Part shown: piece by piece, positions 1 to 10,029 of the stretch
Position numbering within the stretch: the stretch's first letter is position 1
How the letters are laid out: the number at the start of each line of letters is the position of its first letter
Assembly (NCBI GenBank): GCA_038087035.1
Contig: CP051187.1
Location: 868,001-932,000 of the forward strand
Source: Gloeotrichia echinulata CP02
Lineage (GTDB): Bacteria > Cyanobacteriota > Cyanobacteriia > Cyanobacteriales > Nostocaceae
Reading direction: 5' to 3'
DNA: 64,000 nt
Program-made: the position numbers and the translations under genes
The notes under the pieces: model-generated
What the model saw: only the letters and a program-made list of their open reading frames with translations
Told to the model about the DNA's origin: nothing
Database searches by the model: none

Positions 1-500
1 TACTCATTACTCATTACTCATTACTCATTACTCATAACTCATAACTCATAACTCATAACTCATAACTCATTACTCATTACTCATTACTCATTACTCATTA
101 CTCATTACTCATTACTCATTACTCATTACTCATTACTCATTACTCATTACTCATTACTCATTACTCATTACTCATTACTCATTACTCATTACTCATTACT
201 CATTACTCATTACTCATTACTCATTACTCATTACTCATTACTCATTACTCATTACTCATTACTCATTACTCATTACTCATTACTCATTACTCATTACTCA
301 TTACTCATTACTCATTACTCATTACTCATTACTCATTACTCATTACTCATTACTCATTACTCATTACTCATTACTCATTACTCATTACTCATTACTCATT
401 ACTCATTACTCATTACTCATTACTCATTACTCATTACTCATTACTCATTACTCATTACTCTTGGTCATTTGTCATTTGTCATTTGTCATTTGTGATTGGT
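1..500. repeat. TACTCAT heptanucleotide tandem array, ending in GTCATTT units
   Basis: About 65 near-perfect tandem copies of a 7-base unit (TACTCAT, with a short run of AACTCAT variants at about 40-70), followed from about 463 by four or five GTCATTT units. The array starts before the window. It is a short tandemly repeated repetitive sequence of the kind common in heterocystous cyanobacteria. It lies directly downstream of the NRPS stop codon at 511, where further biosynthetic genes would be expected. No coding potential is visible. Confidence 0.97.
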
Positions 501-510
501 GGTGAATTAA

Positions 511-3500
511 TTAAATTTCAGCTAATAAATTGTCAAGTTCGTCTTGACTCAAACCAGCATCAGGAAAATCTGACGGTGTATAACCCCCCACCGCTGAAGA
601 CATGCAATATTCAATTAATGCTTTCAACACTGATATATAATCATTTGCGAGGCGATCAATGGTTTCTCGTCGATGGACATTTTCGCTGTAAATCCAAATT
701 ATTTCCAGCTGGCTTTCAACTATCATTCCCACCACATCTAGTAGATGACTACGCTCTGATTTCGGGCTAAAAATTTTACCTACGCTCTCTGGTGCAAATC
801 CTAGTAAAATTGGTTCTGACCGAATCTGGTCAAATTGTCCCAAATAGTTAAAACATAGCTCCGCTTTTGGGAGCATTTGTAGTTGCTGACTAATATTCTG
901 ATTCTGTCCCAGATATCGCAGAATACCGTAACCAATACCGTGATGAGGAATTCGCCGCAGTTGCTCTTTGATGGTTTTCAAGGCTTCTGTTGGACTAGAA
1001 GTTGTTCCTAAGTCCAAAAGAACAGGGTAGATAGTAGTAAACCAGCCGACCGTCCGCGATAAGTCTACATCGTCAAATAGTTCTTCCCGTCCGTGACCTT
1101 CTAAGTCAATTAATAGGGATGGTGAACCTGTCCATTGAGCAAATGTTTGTACTAACGCTGTCAGTACTAAGTCATTAATTTGGGTATTGTAAACTGATGG
1201 GACATCTTGCAAAAGAATGCGAGTTTCTTCCTCAGTTAAAAACACCGATATTTCTGTGCTACTAGCTTCTGTATTTGCTGCTTTATGAAAGGCATAATCT
1301 ACTGGAAAAGGCTCAATATTGGAGCTGGTTTGAGCTAACCAATGGTTAAATTCTTGTTCTATAGATTTTGATTGTCCATATTCGTACTGACGAGAAGACC
1401 AATATTGGAAAGATGTAGTTTTATGCGGTAGTTTAACAGCTTCTCCCTGCTCTAGTTGACGGTAAGCTGTTACTAAATCATCGAACAAAATCCGCCATGA
1501 TACGCCATCAACTACAAGGTGTTGAATAATTAACAGTAACCGAGCAGGTTTTTCACTACCTAATTGAAATAGGACAACCCGCAGCATTGGCCCTGCTGCT
1601 AAATTCAGAGTTCCTTGTAGTTCACTGGCTTTTGATTCTATCGCAACTGATTGTTCAGCCTCTGGTAAAGTGGAGAAATCAATTACTTCAAAGGGGACAA
1701 ACTCATATTCATCAGAGTTAATTTGCTGCCATTTTAACTCATCTTTAATAAACCGCATTCTCAGAGCATCATGATGTATCATCAATTGTTGAATCACCTG
1801 CTCTAATAATGCTGATTTAATATCTGCTGGCACTGCTAACATCATTGCTTGATTAAAGTAGTGCGGTTCTTGCCAATTCTCTTCAAAGAACCAATGCTGA
1901 ATTGGTGTTATAGTAACTTCACCTGTGACTAAACCTTGTTCAGCTTGAATAGAATTATTTGTGTTAGCAACACTGGCTAATTGAGCGATTGTTTGGGATT
2001 TAAATAGCTGTTTAGTCGTGATTTGTATCCCTTTCTGATTAGCGCGGGCGATAATTTGAATACTAATAATCGAGTCTCCGCCTAATTCAAAGAAGTTGTC
2101 ATGAATGCCTACTTTTTCTAATCGTAAAACTTCTTGCCAAATACCTGTCAAAACTTCTTCTGTGGGGGTACGAGGCGCAGCAAATTGCTCTGAATCATTA
2201 CTGATTGTAGGTACTGGTAAAGCGCGACGGTCTATTTTACCGTTAGGAGTCAAAGGTAAAGTATCGAGAACCACAAAAGCAGATGGAACCATGTAGTCTG
2301 GTAACTTTTGCTGGAGAAAGTCCCGCAATTGATTGTGATTTGAGGATTTTTCGCTAGTTACTAGATATGCTACTAGGCGTTTGATTCCTGGAGTATCTTC
2401 GCGGAGGATGACTACTGCAGCTTTTACCTGCGGATATGTGGTGAGTACGGCTTCAATTTCGCCTAATTCAATCCGGAAACCGCGAAGTTTCACCTGATGA
2501 TCAACCCGACCTAAAAATTCAATATTACCATCGGGTAAATATCTGGCTAAATCTCCAGTTTTATATAATCTGGAATTATTTAATGGGTAGACAACAAAAT
2601 TTTGCTGTGTTAAATCTGGGCGGTTTAAATAACCTCGTGCTAAACCAATACCACCAATATACAATTCTCCTGGTATCCCTATGGGGAGAGGTTGGAGATA
2701 TTGGTCTAAGATATAAGTTTGGCTGTTAGCAATGGGTTTACCTATGGGTAGTAGTGGGGGAATATTTTCTGTAGGTAATTGATAAATAGTTGTAACTACA
2801 GTTGCTTCAGTCGGACCGTATGTATTGAGTAATCTGGGTGGTTCACTCAATTGATACCGCTGAATGTGAAATTCAATATATTTTTGCCATAGTTTTAATG
2901 TAGCTGGACTGGCTGCTTCTCCACCAATAATTACTCGGCGTAAAGTTTGGGGTAAACTTACAGATGTGGTGACTAATTCAGTGGTTAATTGTTGCCAGTA
3001 TGCTGTAGGTAAATCTAAGATTGTGATTTCCCATTCCCGACATTTTTGCATAAATGTTGAGAGGGAATTCAACATTTCTTCAGTGCGGAGTATGAGGGTT
3101 GCGCCGGAGAATAAAGTAGAATATATTTCTTCAACTGCGGCGTCAAAATTAATGGTGGCGAATTGAAGAATGCGGTCATTTTGACTAATTCCGTAGATGC
3201 TGATGGCGGCTTCAATGAAGTTGACGACTGACCGATGTTCAATGGTGACGCCTTTGGGTTGTCCTGTAGACCCAGAGGTATAAATTACATAGGCTAGGTT
3301 TTCTGGTTGGACTTCACTAACTGGATTTTCTTGACTTTGGCTATGAAGAATTTGCTGGTCTTTGTCTAAATAAATTATTTTGGCTTCATCGTCACACCAA
3401 ATATCAACTAGGTGCTGTTTGGTTAATAAAACTGACACCTGAGCATCTTTGATGATGTAAGCTAAACGCTCAGAGGGATAATTAGGGTCTAGAGGTACAT

Positions 3501-5325
3501 AAGCAGCACCCGCTTTGAGAACCGCTAATAAACTAATAATTAATTCTGGCGATCGCTCTACACAAATCCCCACTAAATCCTCTGGTTTCACCCCTAAGCT
3601 TTGCAAGTAATGAGCCAGTTGATTAGCTTTAGTATTTAACTGTTGATAGGTGAGTTTTTGGTTGTCGTAAATCAGGGCGATCGCTTCTGGTGTTCTTTCT
3701 ACTTGTTCTGCAAATAACTGATGAATACATTTATCTTTGGGGTAATCAGTTTCAGTCTGATTCCATAAAACTAAAACTTGCTCCTGCTCTTTTTCTGTTA
3801 GCAGTGGTAATTTATGAATGGATTGGTCGGGATTAATCACAATTGCTGATAACAAGGTCTGCAAATGACCTGTCATTCTGGTAATAGTATCTGCTGTATA
3901 TAAGTCGCTGCTATATTCCCATCTTGCTATCAATTCCTGCTTTGTCTCCCACACAGACAAAGACAAATCAAACTGAGATATTCCCCGTTCTACTATCTGG
4001 GGAGTCAGGGTTAAATCAGGTAATTCCCAGGTATCTAAGGAGAAATTCTCCCAAGCAAACATCACCTGAAATAGGGGGTTATAGCTGAGAGAACGTTCGG
4101 GATGTAATGCTTCTACCACTTCTTCAAATGGCACATCTTGATTAGCATCAGCTGCTAAAGCTACTTGTCGTACCTGCGCCAGTAATTGGGAAAAACTGCA
4201 ATTATTTGGAATCTGATGACGCAGAACTACAGTATTGACAAAAAAGCCAATTAATGACTCTATTTCTGTGTGGTTACGGTTAGCGATGGGACAACCGATA
4301 CTAATATCATTCTGACCACTGTAACGATAGAGTAAGCTAACAAAAGCCGTTAGTAAGGTATGAAATAAAGTCGCTCCTGACTGTTGGCTAATCGACTTTA
4401 ACTGCGTGGTTAAATTCAGGTCAATTTTAAATTCTTGAGTCGCACCAACAAAACTCTGAATCGGTGGACGTGGTTTATCTGTGGGTAACTCTAATAATGG
4501 CGGCGCATCTGCTAACTGTTGCTTCCAGTAATCGAGTTGTCTTTCTAATAATTCTCCTGTGATATTTTGTCGTTGCCAAACTACAAAGTCGCCATATTGT
4601 ATATTTAAATCTGGTAAAACTGTAGCAACATTGGCTGCAATTTCTTGACAACCTGGATAAAGGCTAGACAACTCTTTGAGCAAGATTCCCATTGACCAAC
4701 CATCAGTAATGATGTGGTGCATAGTAATCACTAAAATGTGGGAATCTTCCCCTACACGCAGCAACTTAAATCGCGATAAATCACCAGTTTCTAAATTAAA
4801 TGGTTGGCAAACCTCTTGAGTAATTTTATTTTCTACCTCTATTTCCGATAAATTCTGCAAATCTACGACAGGTAGGGTGATAGTAAAACTAGGATTAATT
4901 TTTTGGAATGGTTTGCCATCAATAGTAATAAAAGCAGTCCTTAAACTTTCATGACGGCGAATAATATTATGAATACTTTGCTCTAAAGCTGTGATATTTA
5001 GCTTACCGTTAAGCCGTAGTTGAATACTTTCGTTATAAGCAGGGTTATTGCTATCTAATTGATGCAGAAACCACATCCTTTGCTGGGCATAGGATAACGG
5101 TAATAGTCCCTTTCTATCAACTGCTACTATCGGCGCAGCAGTAGCTTGTGTGGCAATTTTAGCCTCTTTAAGAAAGGCGATAATTTCTGTTTTTCGCTGT
5201 ACTAGTTCTGCTTTTAAAGCTGCTGTCATCACCCCCTTAGAAGCGCGATAGCTGAGTTGTTCTCCTTCCAACCAAACTTTAATTCCTAAACTTTGTAGCC
5301 TAGATAAAAAATCAACAATCGTCAC
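511..5325 (-). CDS. Non-ribosomal peptide synthetase, one C-A-PCP-E module
   Basis: 1604 aa. Residues 1-56 resemble a TubC-type N-terminal docking domain. A condensation domain follows (about 75-500) with its active-site motif HHIITDG at 203-209. Next is an adenylation domain (about 540-1040) with core motif YTSGSTGQPKGV and FDAAVEE at the A4 pocket motif, a carrier domain with the phosphopantetheine serine in FFELGGDS, and a C-terminal epimerization domain with HLVVDGVSW. The module should therefore add an amino acid and convert it to the D form. Aligned by eye to GrsA, the pocket contains two extra acidic residues (E at position 239, D at 278), which would fit a polar or basic substrate; this is inference. 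There is no thioesterase, so the chain must pass to another protein. Its ATG overlaps the stop of the upstream carrier-domain gene by 4 bases, implying translational coupling. The arrangement matches AerB-like proteins. Confidence 0.93.
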   Translation of the reverse strand: MTIVDFLSRLQSLGIKVWLEGEQLSYRASKGVMTAALKAELVQRKTEIIAFLKEAKIATQATAAPIVAVDRKGLLPLSYAQQRMWFLHQLDSNNPAYNESIQLRLNGKLNITALEQSIHNIIRRHESLRTAFITIDGKPFQKINPSFTITLPVVDLQNLSEIEVENKITQEVCQPFNLETGDLSRFKLLRVGEDSHILVITMHHIITDGWSMGILLKELSSLYPGCQEIAANVATVLPDLNIQYGDFVVWQRQNITGELLERQLDYWKQQLADAPPLLELPTDKPRPPIQSFVGATQEFKIDLNLTTQLKSISQQSGATLFHTLLTAFVSLLYRYSGQNDISIGCPIANRNHTEIESLIGFFVNTVVLRHQIPNNCSFSQLLAQVRQVALAADANQDVPFEEVVEALHPERSLSYNPLFQVMFAWENFSLDTWELPDLTLTPQIVERGISQFDLSLSVWETKQELIARWEYSSDLYTADTITRMTGHLQTLLSAIVINPDQSIHKLPLLTEKEQEQVLVLWNQTETDYPKDKCIHQLFAEQVERTPEAIALIYDNQKLTYQQLNTKANQLAHYLQSLGVKPEDLVGICVERSPELIISLLAVLKAGAAYVPLDPNYPSERLAYIIKDAQVSVLLTKQHLVDIWCDDEAKIIYLDKDQQILHSQSQENPVSEVQPENLAYVIYTSGSTGQPKGVTIEHRSVVNFIEAAISIYGISQNDRILQFATINFDAAVEEIYSTLFSGATLILRTEEMLNSLSTFMQKCREWEITILDLPTAYWQQLTTELVTTSVSLPQTLRRVIIGGEAASPATLKLWQKYIEFHIQRYQLSEPPRLLNTYGPTEATVVTTIYQLPTENIPPLLPIGKPIANSQTYILDQYLQPLPIGIPGELYIGGIGLARGYLNRPDLTQQNFVVYPLNNSRLYKTGDLARYLPDGNIEFLGRVDHQVKLRGFRIELGEIEAVLTTYPQVKAAVVILREDTPGIKRLVAYLVTSEKSSNHNQLRDFLQQKLPDYMVPSAFVVLDTLPLTPNGKIDRRALPVPTISNDSEQFAAPRTPTEEVLTGIWQEVLRLEKVGIHDNFFELGGDSIISIQIIARANQKGIQITTKQLFKSQTIAQLASVANTNNSIQAEQGLVTGEVTITPIQHWFFEENWQEPHYFNQAMMLAVPADIKSALLEQVIQQLMIHHDALRMRFIKDELKWQQINSDEYEFVPFEVIDFSTLPEAEQSVAIESKASELQGTLNLAAGPMLRVVLFQLGSEKPARLLLIIQHLVVDGVSWRILFDDLVTAYRQLEQGEAVKLPHKTTSFQYWSSRQYEYGQSKSIEQEFNHWLAQTSSNIEPFPVDYAFHKAANTEASSTEISVFLTEEETRILLQDVPSVYNTQINDLVLTALVQTFAQWTGSPSLLIDLEGHGREELFDDVDLSRTVGWFTTIYPVLLDLGTTSSPTEALKTIKEQLRRIPHHGIGYGILRYLGQNQNISQQLQMLPKAELCFNYLGQFDQIRSEPILLGFAPESVGKIFSPKSERSHLLDVVGMIVESQLEIIWIYSENVHRRETIDRLANDYISVLKALIEYCMSSAVGGYTPSDFPDAGLSQDELDNLLAEI

Positions 5326-6113
5326 AATATTTCCTCCTCAAATTCTTCTGTCTCAGTAGATGTTTGCCATGCTTGATTTACCCAAATAAGCGTTTCAATA
5401 CTTTGGGCTAAATTAGCGATGGTGGGAGCAGTAAATAAGCGTTGCAAAGATAACTCGATAGCAAAATCTTTGCGTAATCGAGAAATTAATTGGGTAGCTA
5501 GGAGGGAATTTCCTCCCAATTCAAAGAAGTTATCGTAAATGTCGCAGGAGGAAAGTCCGAGAACTTCTTGCCAACTTTGACCAATTTTGCGTTCAGTCTC
5601 GGTTCTGGGGGCTGTACGTTGTCGCTGATTGGAATTGTTAACTTGTTGTTCGAGTTGCTCAAAGTCAATTTCACCGTTTTTTGTGACTGGTATTGACTCT
5701 AGACGAACATATTTACAAGTGGTAGATGTACCGAAGTCATCACTGAGGGATTCTTCTCCAAATTTTACACTATAATTTTTGCTTTTCAAATATGCTGTTA
5801 ATTTTTTTACACTCTTAACTTCTCGGAAATAGCGGTGAATATTATGGTTGCTACCATCTAAGCCAATCATTAGATCTGCTTGCTGATGGCGTAAACTGAT
5901 GAGTACCGAAGCGATCGCCTCCTCAGAAGACATGGCATAATAACCCTTGGCATTGAGTAACTGTTTTATCTCATTACCCTGACTCATACCGATGTCTTCC
6001 CACATACTCCACGCCAAACAATAACTCTGTAAGCCAGAGGATTGTTTTTGATAGTGAGTAAAGCTATGTAAAAAACTATTTGCAGATGTATAAGCACCGA
6101 TAGGCCGCACCAC
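5322..6113 (-). CDS. C-terminal fragment of the NRPS loading protein: end of ketoreductase plus carrier domain
   Basis: 263 aa read from a GTG, but this is almost certainly the distal part of the gene at 6076-9591 in another frame. Its first residues (IGAYTSANSFLHSF) continue the ketoreductase sequence that the upstream frame loses after FFGGAA, and supply the Tyr/Asn end of the KR active site (YTSAN). Residues about 170-240 form an acyl or peptidyl carrier domain with the attachment serine in FFELGGNSLLATQ. Removing one T near 6103 joins the two frames into a continuous A-KR-carrier protein. If the frameshift is real, this piece could only be made by internal initiation or ribosomal slippage. 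Confidence 0.8.
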   Translation of the reverse strand: MVRPIGAYTSANSFLHSFTHYQKQSSGLQSYCLAWSMWEDIGMSQGNEIKQLLNAKGYYAMSSEEAIASVLISLRHQQADLMIGLDGSNHNIHRYFREVKSVKKLTAYLKSKNYSVKFGEESLSDDFGTSTTCKYVRLESIPVTKNGEIDFEQLEQQVNNSNQRQRTAPRTETERKIGQSWQEVLGLSSCDIYDNFFELGGNSLLATQLISRLRKDFAIELSLQRLFTAPTIANLAQSIETLIWVNQAWQTSTETEEFEEEIL

Positions 6114-9100
6114 CGAAGAAACTGGCTACAGAAGAAAAGCTGATAAAAATGCTATCAGGATTGTTTTTGAGAAGTTGATGTAGTGTCCAAGTCCCCAAAA
6201 TCTTAGGACGGAACACTACTGACAAACTTTCTAGAGTTTCTTCTACTACTAGCCGTTCGTGAAAAACTCCTGCTAAATGAATTATCCCGTCTAAATCTTT
6301 TTTCCATTGAGATGTTACTTGGTTGACAGTTGTTTGTAATTGATCTAAATCACAAATATCAACAGTCGCGTAAATTACTTCTCCCCCTAACTTGTGGAGT
6401 TCTTGATAAGCTTGTAGGCGTTGTAAGTTAGCATCTAAAGGAGTTCTTCCGACTAAAATTAGCCTAGCTTGATAATTTTGCAACAGATAACGAGCTACCT
6501 GCATTCCTACACCCCCAAGTCCGCCACTGAGAAGATAAATCCCCTGGTATTTGAAGGGTATGTCTTGCTGAGGTTCATCAGCAAAGTTGACTGTTTGTAG
6601 ACGCTTAATGAAACGCTGTTGATTTCTGTAGCTAATTTCTCTTTCTTGGGAATAAACCCACAGTTCTTGGAGAAGATGAGCGCTATTTACTTCAACTTGA
6701 TCAATAGGTAAATCAATGTGGCGACAGTTTAACCAGGGGATTTCTTGAGCAATAGTTTTTAGTAGTCCCAAAACAGGGGATTTTGCATAGGCGATTTGGT
6801 CAGTGGCTAAAATAGATTGGATATGACTAGAAGCAAAGACTAATTGCAGAGATTTTTCCGAATTGTGAACTTTTACTAGAGCTTGGACTAGGAACAATAG
6901 GCTGTATATTCCTTTAATTTGCGCTGACTGCAAAGCTTCTAAACTGGATACTTCACCTAAATATTGGTCATAAGTCCACAGGTGTAAAATTTGCCCAATC
7001 TTCAGGTGATTTGCTGCTAATGACGCCAGCAATAAATGATAATGCTCGGCTATTTGCGGATTAATAATATAGCTATTGCTAGTAATTTGTTGAAACTCGG
7101 AACCCGATGCAACCTGCACATAAGCAAGTTGATGCTGTTGGAGTTGCTGACAAATAAACTCGCCTAACCCTAAGTCATCTAGAAATACTATAGTGGTATC
7201 TACAACAGAGCGGAAAGTCACTGGCTTTCGCGGTTGCCAAATTTGACGATAAAACCAAGCCGGAATCGTATTAGCATTACCTAATAGCACATCAACTTGT
7301 TTGAGAATCGGTGTAAATTCACCCGCCTCAAAGCGTTTACTCAGTTGAGTACGTTGAATTTTTCCGATTGCTGTTTTCGGAATAATTTCTTTTTCTACGG
7401 GTAATAAATAGTCTGGATTAATCCCCACCTGACTCACTACCTGAGTGCGAATTTGCTTGAGGAGATTAACCAAACCATCATCAGTTAATTTGGTGTGAAA
7501 AAATATGGCTAATTTATCTGTATTACTACTAGGCGATCGCACAGCACAAGCTGCTGTATAAGATACCTCAACCCCAGCAATTACTTCAGTTGCTACTTCT
7601 ATTTCATGACTATAATAATTAACTCCATTGATAATAATAGTTTCCTTGGCTCTCCCTGTAATTACCAAGTGTCCATCACTAATAAATCCCAAATCCCCAG
7701 TATCAAACCAACCAGACTCTAAAAATGCCTCTTGATTAGCCGCAGGATTTTTGTAATATCCCAAAGAAACAGCATCACCCTTAACTTGTAACCGACCAAT
7801 TGTATCTTCTGGTAAAGGTGAATTTTCAGCATCCACTATGCGGATAGAAACACCAGGAATTACCTCACCTAAATCTGTAAAAGTCGTACAATTGGAATCA
7901 TGGGCTTTACCTCGTTTCAGCTTCCCCTTTAAAGAATTTTTTTCTATATAGTGAAATAGCAGCGGTTGTGTTTCAGTAGGTTGAAAATAAGTAATTCCTG
8001 ACCCCATTTCCGCCATCCCAAAAGCTGGACGCAGCACAGTTTTTTTCAAGCTGTATTTACTATGAAGATGCTCAACAAACTCCACCACTGCTTGATTAGA
8101 TACTGCTTCCCCGGCTGTCAAGAAAGTTTGCACACAATCTAAATTCCATTGCTGTAATGACTCTTGTTTAAGAGCATCATTGATCAGATTGTAGGCAAAG
8201 TTAGGTGCCCAACTATGGGTGATGCGATACTGATCAATTAAATCTAGCCAATTGAGAGGACGACTTAAGATATATTCTGTTTGTACATACACCAACTGAC
8301 ATCCCAAATCAACACAGCGGATATGCCAATCAGAAATACTACCAATATGGTCAAATGGTAGCCAATTGAGAATTCTATCTTCTTGACTATTTTGGCAGAG
8401 TATGTTGGTTCCTCTAGCACGCGAGAGCAGATTTTTATGAGTTAAAGCAATACATTTTGGGATACCTGTGCTACCAGATGTCAAACTGAAAAAAGCAATG
8501 TCATCGGTTTGACTTTGGTGATAATCTAAATCTGGTGAGCAGGTGCTGATTTCTTCAATTACACACACTTTCAATACTTGACTTTTTAACCTGGGCGCTA
8601 AAGATTTTATATCCTCTTGCAGTGCTGCATTAGTCAGAATTAACGGCTGTTCTAAAAATTGCCAAATATGACAAATTTTTTCTGTTTCCTTATTACCATC
8701 TTCATAGCTAGATGGCGGTGTAATAATCACAGGAATAAATCCACCTAATATACAACCCCAAAAAGCCGAAATAATATCACAATTGTTTGATAACTGAAAA
8801 ATTACCTTGTCTTGGGGTTTAAGTCCTTGTTGTCGCAAAAGTGTCAGAATTTTTTGAGCATTTTCGAGTAAATCCCTATAAGATTGCCAAAATTCTGAAC
8901 CATCCGCACGAATATAAGTTATTCCTTTAGTTAATAGTTTTTGGGCGGTAAGTTGCAAAACCTCTACCAAAGTTGTTGGGACAGAATCTTCCCATTGCAC
9001 AAGTTTACCGCTGCTGATCGCAAGTTTTCTCTGAGTGGTTTGTGCTATATCTTCTGCTGTCGATAGACAGCTATCTAAAGAGGAGATATTTCCCTGATTA

Positions 9101-9591
9101 GCATTCTTAGCCGTTATCATTGTCTTCGCCGGTAGCAAGTCCTGAAGATGTAGAGGCGGAATATTCTCCACTTGGCTTTGCGCTACCACCGCTACCTGTT
9201 CTATTTCTGATTTTGACTTGAGTTGCTCCTCCCAGCGTTGCACTAAAGCGCTATCAATTACTGGTATTTGATTTAAAGTTTCTTCATCGACATCACCTTT
9301 TGCAGTCATGGGTAATGTAGTAATAGGCACATAAACTGAGGGCAAAAGATGATCTGGTAATTGAGATTGTAAATGTTTATGTAGCTGCTGCAACCTCCAT
9401 TTACCAACAGGAACTACATAAGCCACTAGCCTACCATCTCGTTCCATTACATAACAATCTTCCACCAAAGGAGCAGACAATATTGCTAATTCCAAAATTT
9501 GATAGGTGCTATTTTTTTGCCAATACCAGGCTTTGTGGTCTGAATCAAAAATAAGTTGATTATTGATAAATAGCTGTTCAGTATTATTCAT
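6076..9591 (-). CDS. NRPS loading protein (adenylation-like domain plus ketoreductase), frameshifted near its end
   Basis: 1171 aa from the ATG at 9591. The frame stays open to 9780, but that extension crosses a hairpin and looks non-coding. After about 170 residues resembling the tail of an A domain comes a complete AMP-ligase-type domain with motif SLTSGSTGIPK, WLPFDHIGSISDWH and the acid-releasing motif GWFDTGDLG. A ketoreductase follows with NADP-binding LSGGLGGVGMQVARYLL. It then loses frame after FISFSSVASFFGGAA and ends 7 codons later. The A-KR-carrier order is that of AerA-type loading modules, which activate an aryl-pyruvate and reduce it to an aryl-lactate. That makes an aeruginosin/spumigin-like product plausible but unproven. 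The carrier domain is in the next frame (5322-6113). Confidence 0.85.
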   Translation of the reverse strand: MNNTEQLFINNQLIFDSDHKAWYWQKNSTYQILELAILSAPLVEDCYVMERDGRLVAYVVPVGKWRLQQLHKHLQSQLPDHLLPSVYVPITTLPMTAKGDVDEETLNQIPVIDSALVQRWEEQLKSKSEIEQVAVVAQSQVENIPPLHLQDLLPAKTMITAKNANQGNISSLDSCLSTAEDIAQTTQRKLAISSGKLVQWEDSVPTTLVEVLQLTAQKLLTKGITYIRADGSEFWQSYRDLLENAQKILTLLRQQGLKPQDKVIFQLSNNCDIISAFWGCILGGFIPVIITPPSSYEDGNKETEKICHIWQFLEQPLILTNAALQEDIKSLAPRLKSQVLKVCVIEEISTCSPDLDYHQSQTDDIAFFSLTSGSTGIPKCIALTHKNLLSRARGTNILCQNSQEDRILNWLPFDHIGSISDWHIRCVDLGCQLVYVQTEYILSRPLNWLDLIDQYRITHSWAPNFAYNLINDALKQESLQQWNLDCVQTFLTAGEAVSNQAVVEFVEHLHSKYSLKKTVLRPAFGMAEMGSGITYFQPTETQPLLFHYIEKNSLKGKLKRGKAHDSNCTTFTDLGEVIPGVSIRIVDAENSPLPEDTIGRLQVKGDAVSLGYYKNPAANQEAFLESGWFDTGDLGFISDGHLVITGRAKETIIINGVNYYSHEIEVATEVIAGVEVSYTAACAVRSPSSNTDKLAIFFHTKLTDDGLVNLLKQIRTQVVSQVGINPDYLLPVEKEIIPKTAIGKIQRTQLSKRFEAGEFTPILKQVDVLLGNANTIPAWFYRQIWQPRKPVTFRSVVDTTIVFLDDLGLGEFICQQLQQHQLAYVQVASGSEFQQITSNSYIINPQIAEHYHLLLASLAANHLKIGQILHLWTYDQYLGEVSSLEALQSAQIKGIYSLLFLVQALVKVHNSEKSLQLVFASSHIQSILATDQIAYAKSPVLGLLKTIAQEIPWLNCRHIDLPIDQVEVNSAHLLQELWVYSQEREISYRNQQRFIKRLQTVNFADEPQQDIPFKYQGIYLLSGGLGGVGMQVARYLLQNYQARLILVGRTPLDANLQRLQAYQELHKLGGEVIYATVDICDLDQLQTTVNQVTSQWKKDLDGIIHLAGVFHERLVVEETLESLSVVFRPKILGTWTLHQLLKNNPDSIFISFSSVASFFGGAAYRCLYICK

Positions 9592-9659
9592 TATTAATGA
9601 TTGTTTTGTTTGCAAAGTTATTTTTGAGTATTTCTTCAATACCCATGATGTTGAACGCA

Positions 9660-9689
9660 CCCCATCTAAATCAAAGATTATAGATGGGG
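9660..9689. other. Hairpin upstream of the NRPS operon
   Basis: CCCCATCTA (9660-9668) pairs with TAGATGGGG (9681-9689) over a 12-base loop. The adjacent CGCA and TGCG can extend the pairing. Its form recalls the terminal hairpins of IS200/IS605 elements, and the flanking 9690-9780 could be the decayed 3' end of such an element, but no transposase motif remains. It lies in the probable 5' untranslated region of the NRPS operon. Confidence 0.5.
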
Positions 9690-9939
9690 ATTCGTGCGCT
9701 AAGAAGCTGTAATACTTCTTGAGCGTTACCAGGGTTACTGGCGTTCTCAGTGTGTCGTTAGAACTTTCGCTTACGAACACCCTAGTAAAAAGTATTATTA
9801 ATATAATGACTTTTTACTCGTTATAAACAATTAGTGAAATTGGTCTATGTCTCCGGCTGTAAAGCTTTTACAGTACCGCAAAAACTAATTATCAGAATTA
9901 TAGCATGAAAGAATAATTGTTGCTGCGCGTTTTATACTG

Positions 9940-10005
9940 GTTTCGCTTACCCCACCTAAAATGTAGATATTTTTATAGTATTTTTAGGTGGGGACTGCGC
10001 GAAAC
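9940..10005. repeat. Long interrupted palindrome
   Basis: Inner arms CCCCACCTAAAA (9950-9961) and TTTTAGGTGGGG (9982-9993) are perfectly complementary. Outer arms GTTTCGC (9940-9946) and GCGAAAC (9999-10005) extend the stem after a 3-base internal loop on each side. It could be a terminator, a processed mobile-element end or a folded regulatory element. There is no gene here. Confidence 0.75.
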
Positions 10006-10029
10006 ATTTTTGTTCAAAAAGTTTGACAA

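Noticed and set aside
1..460. The TACTCAT array as a CRISPR array
   Set aside because: The repeats are contiguous 7-mers without unique spacers.
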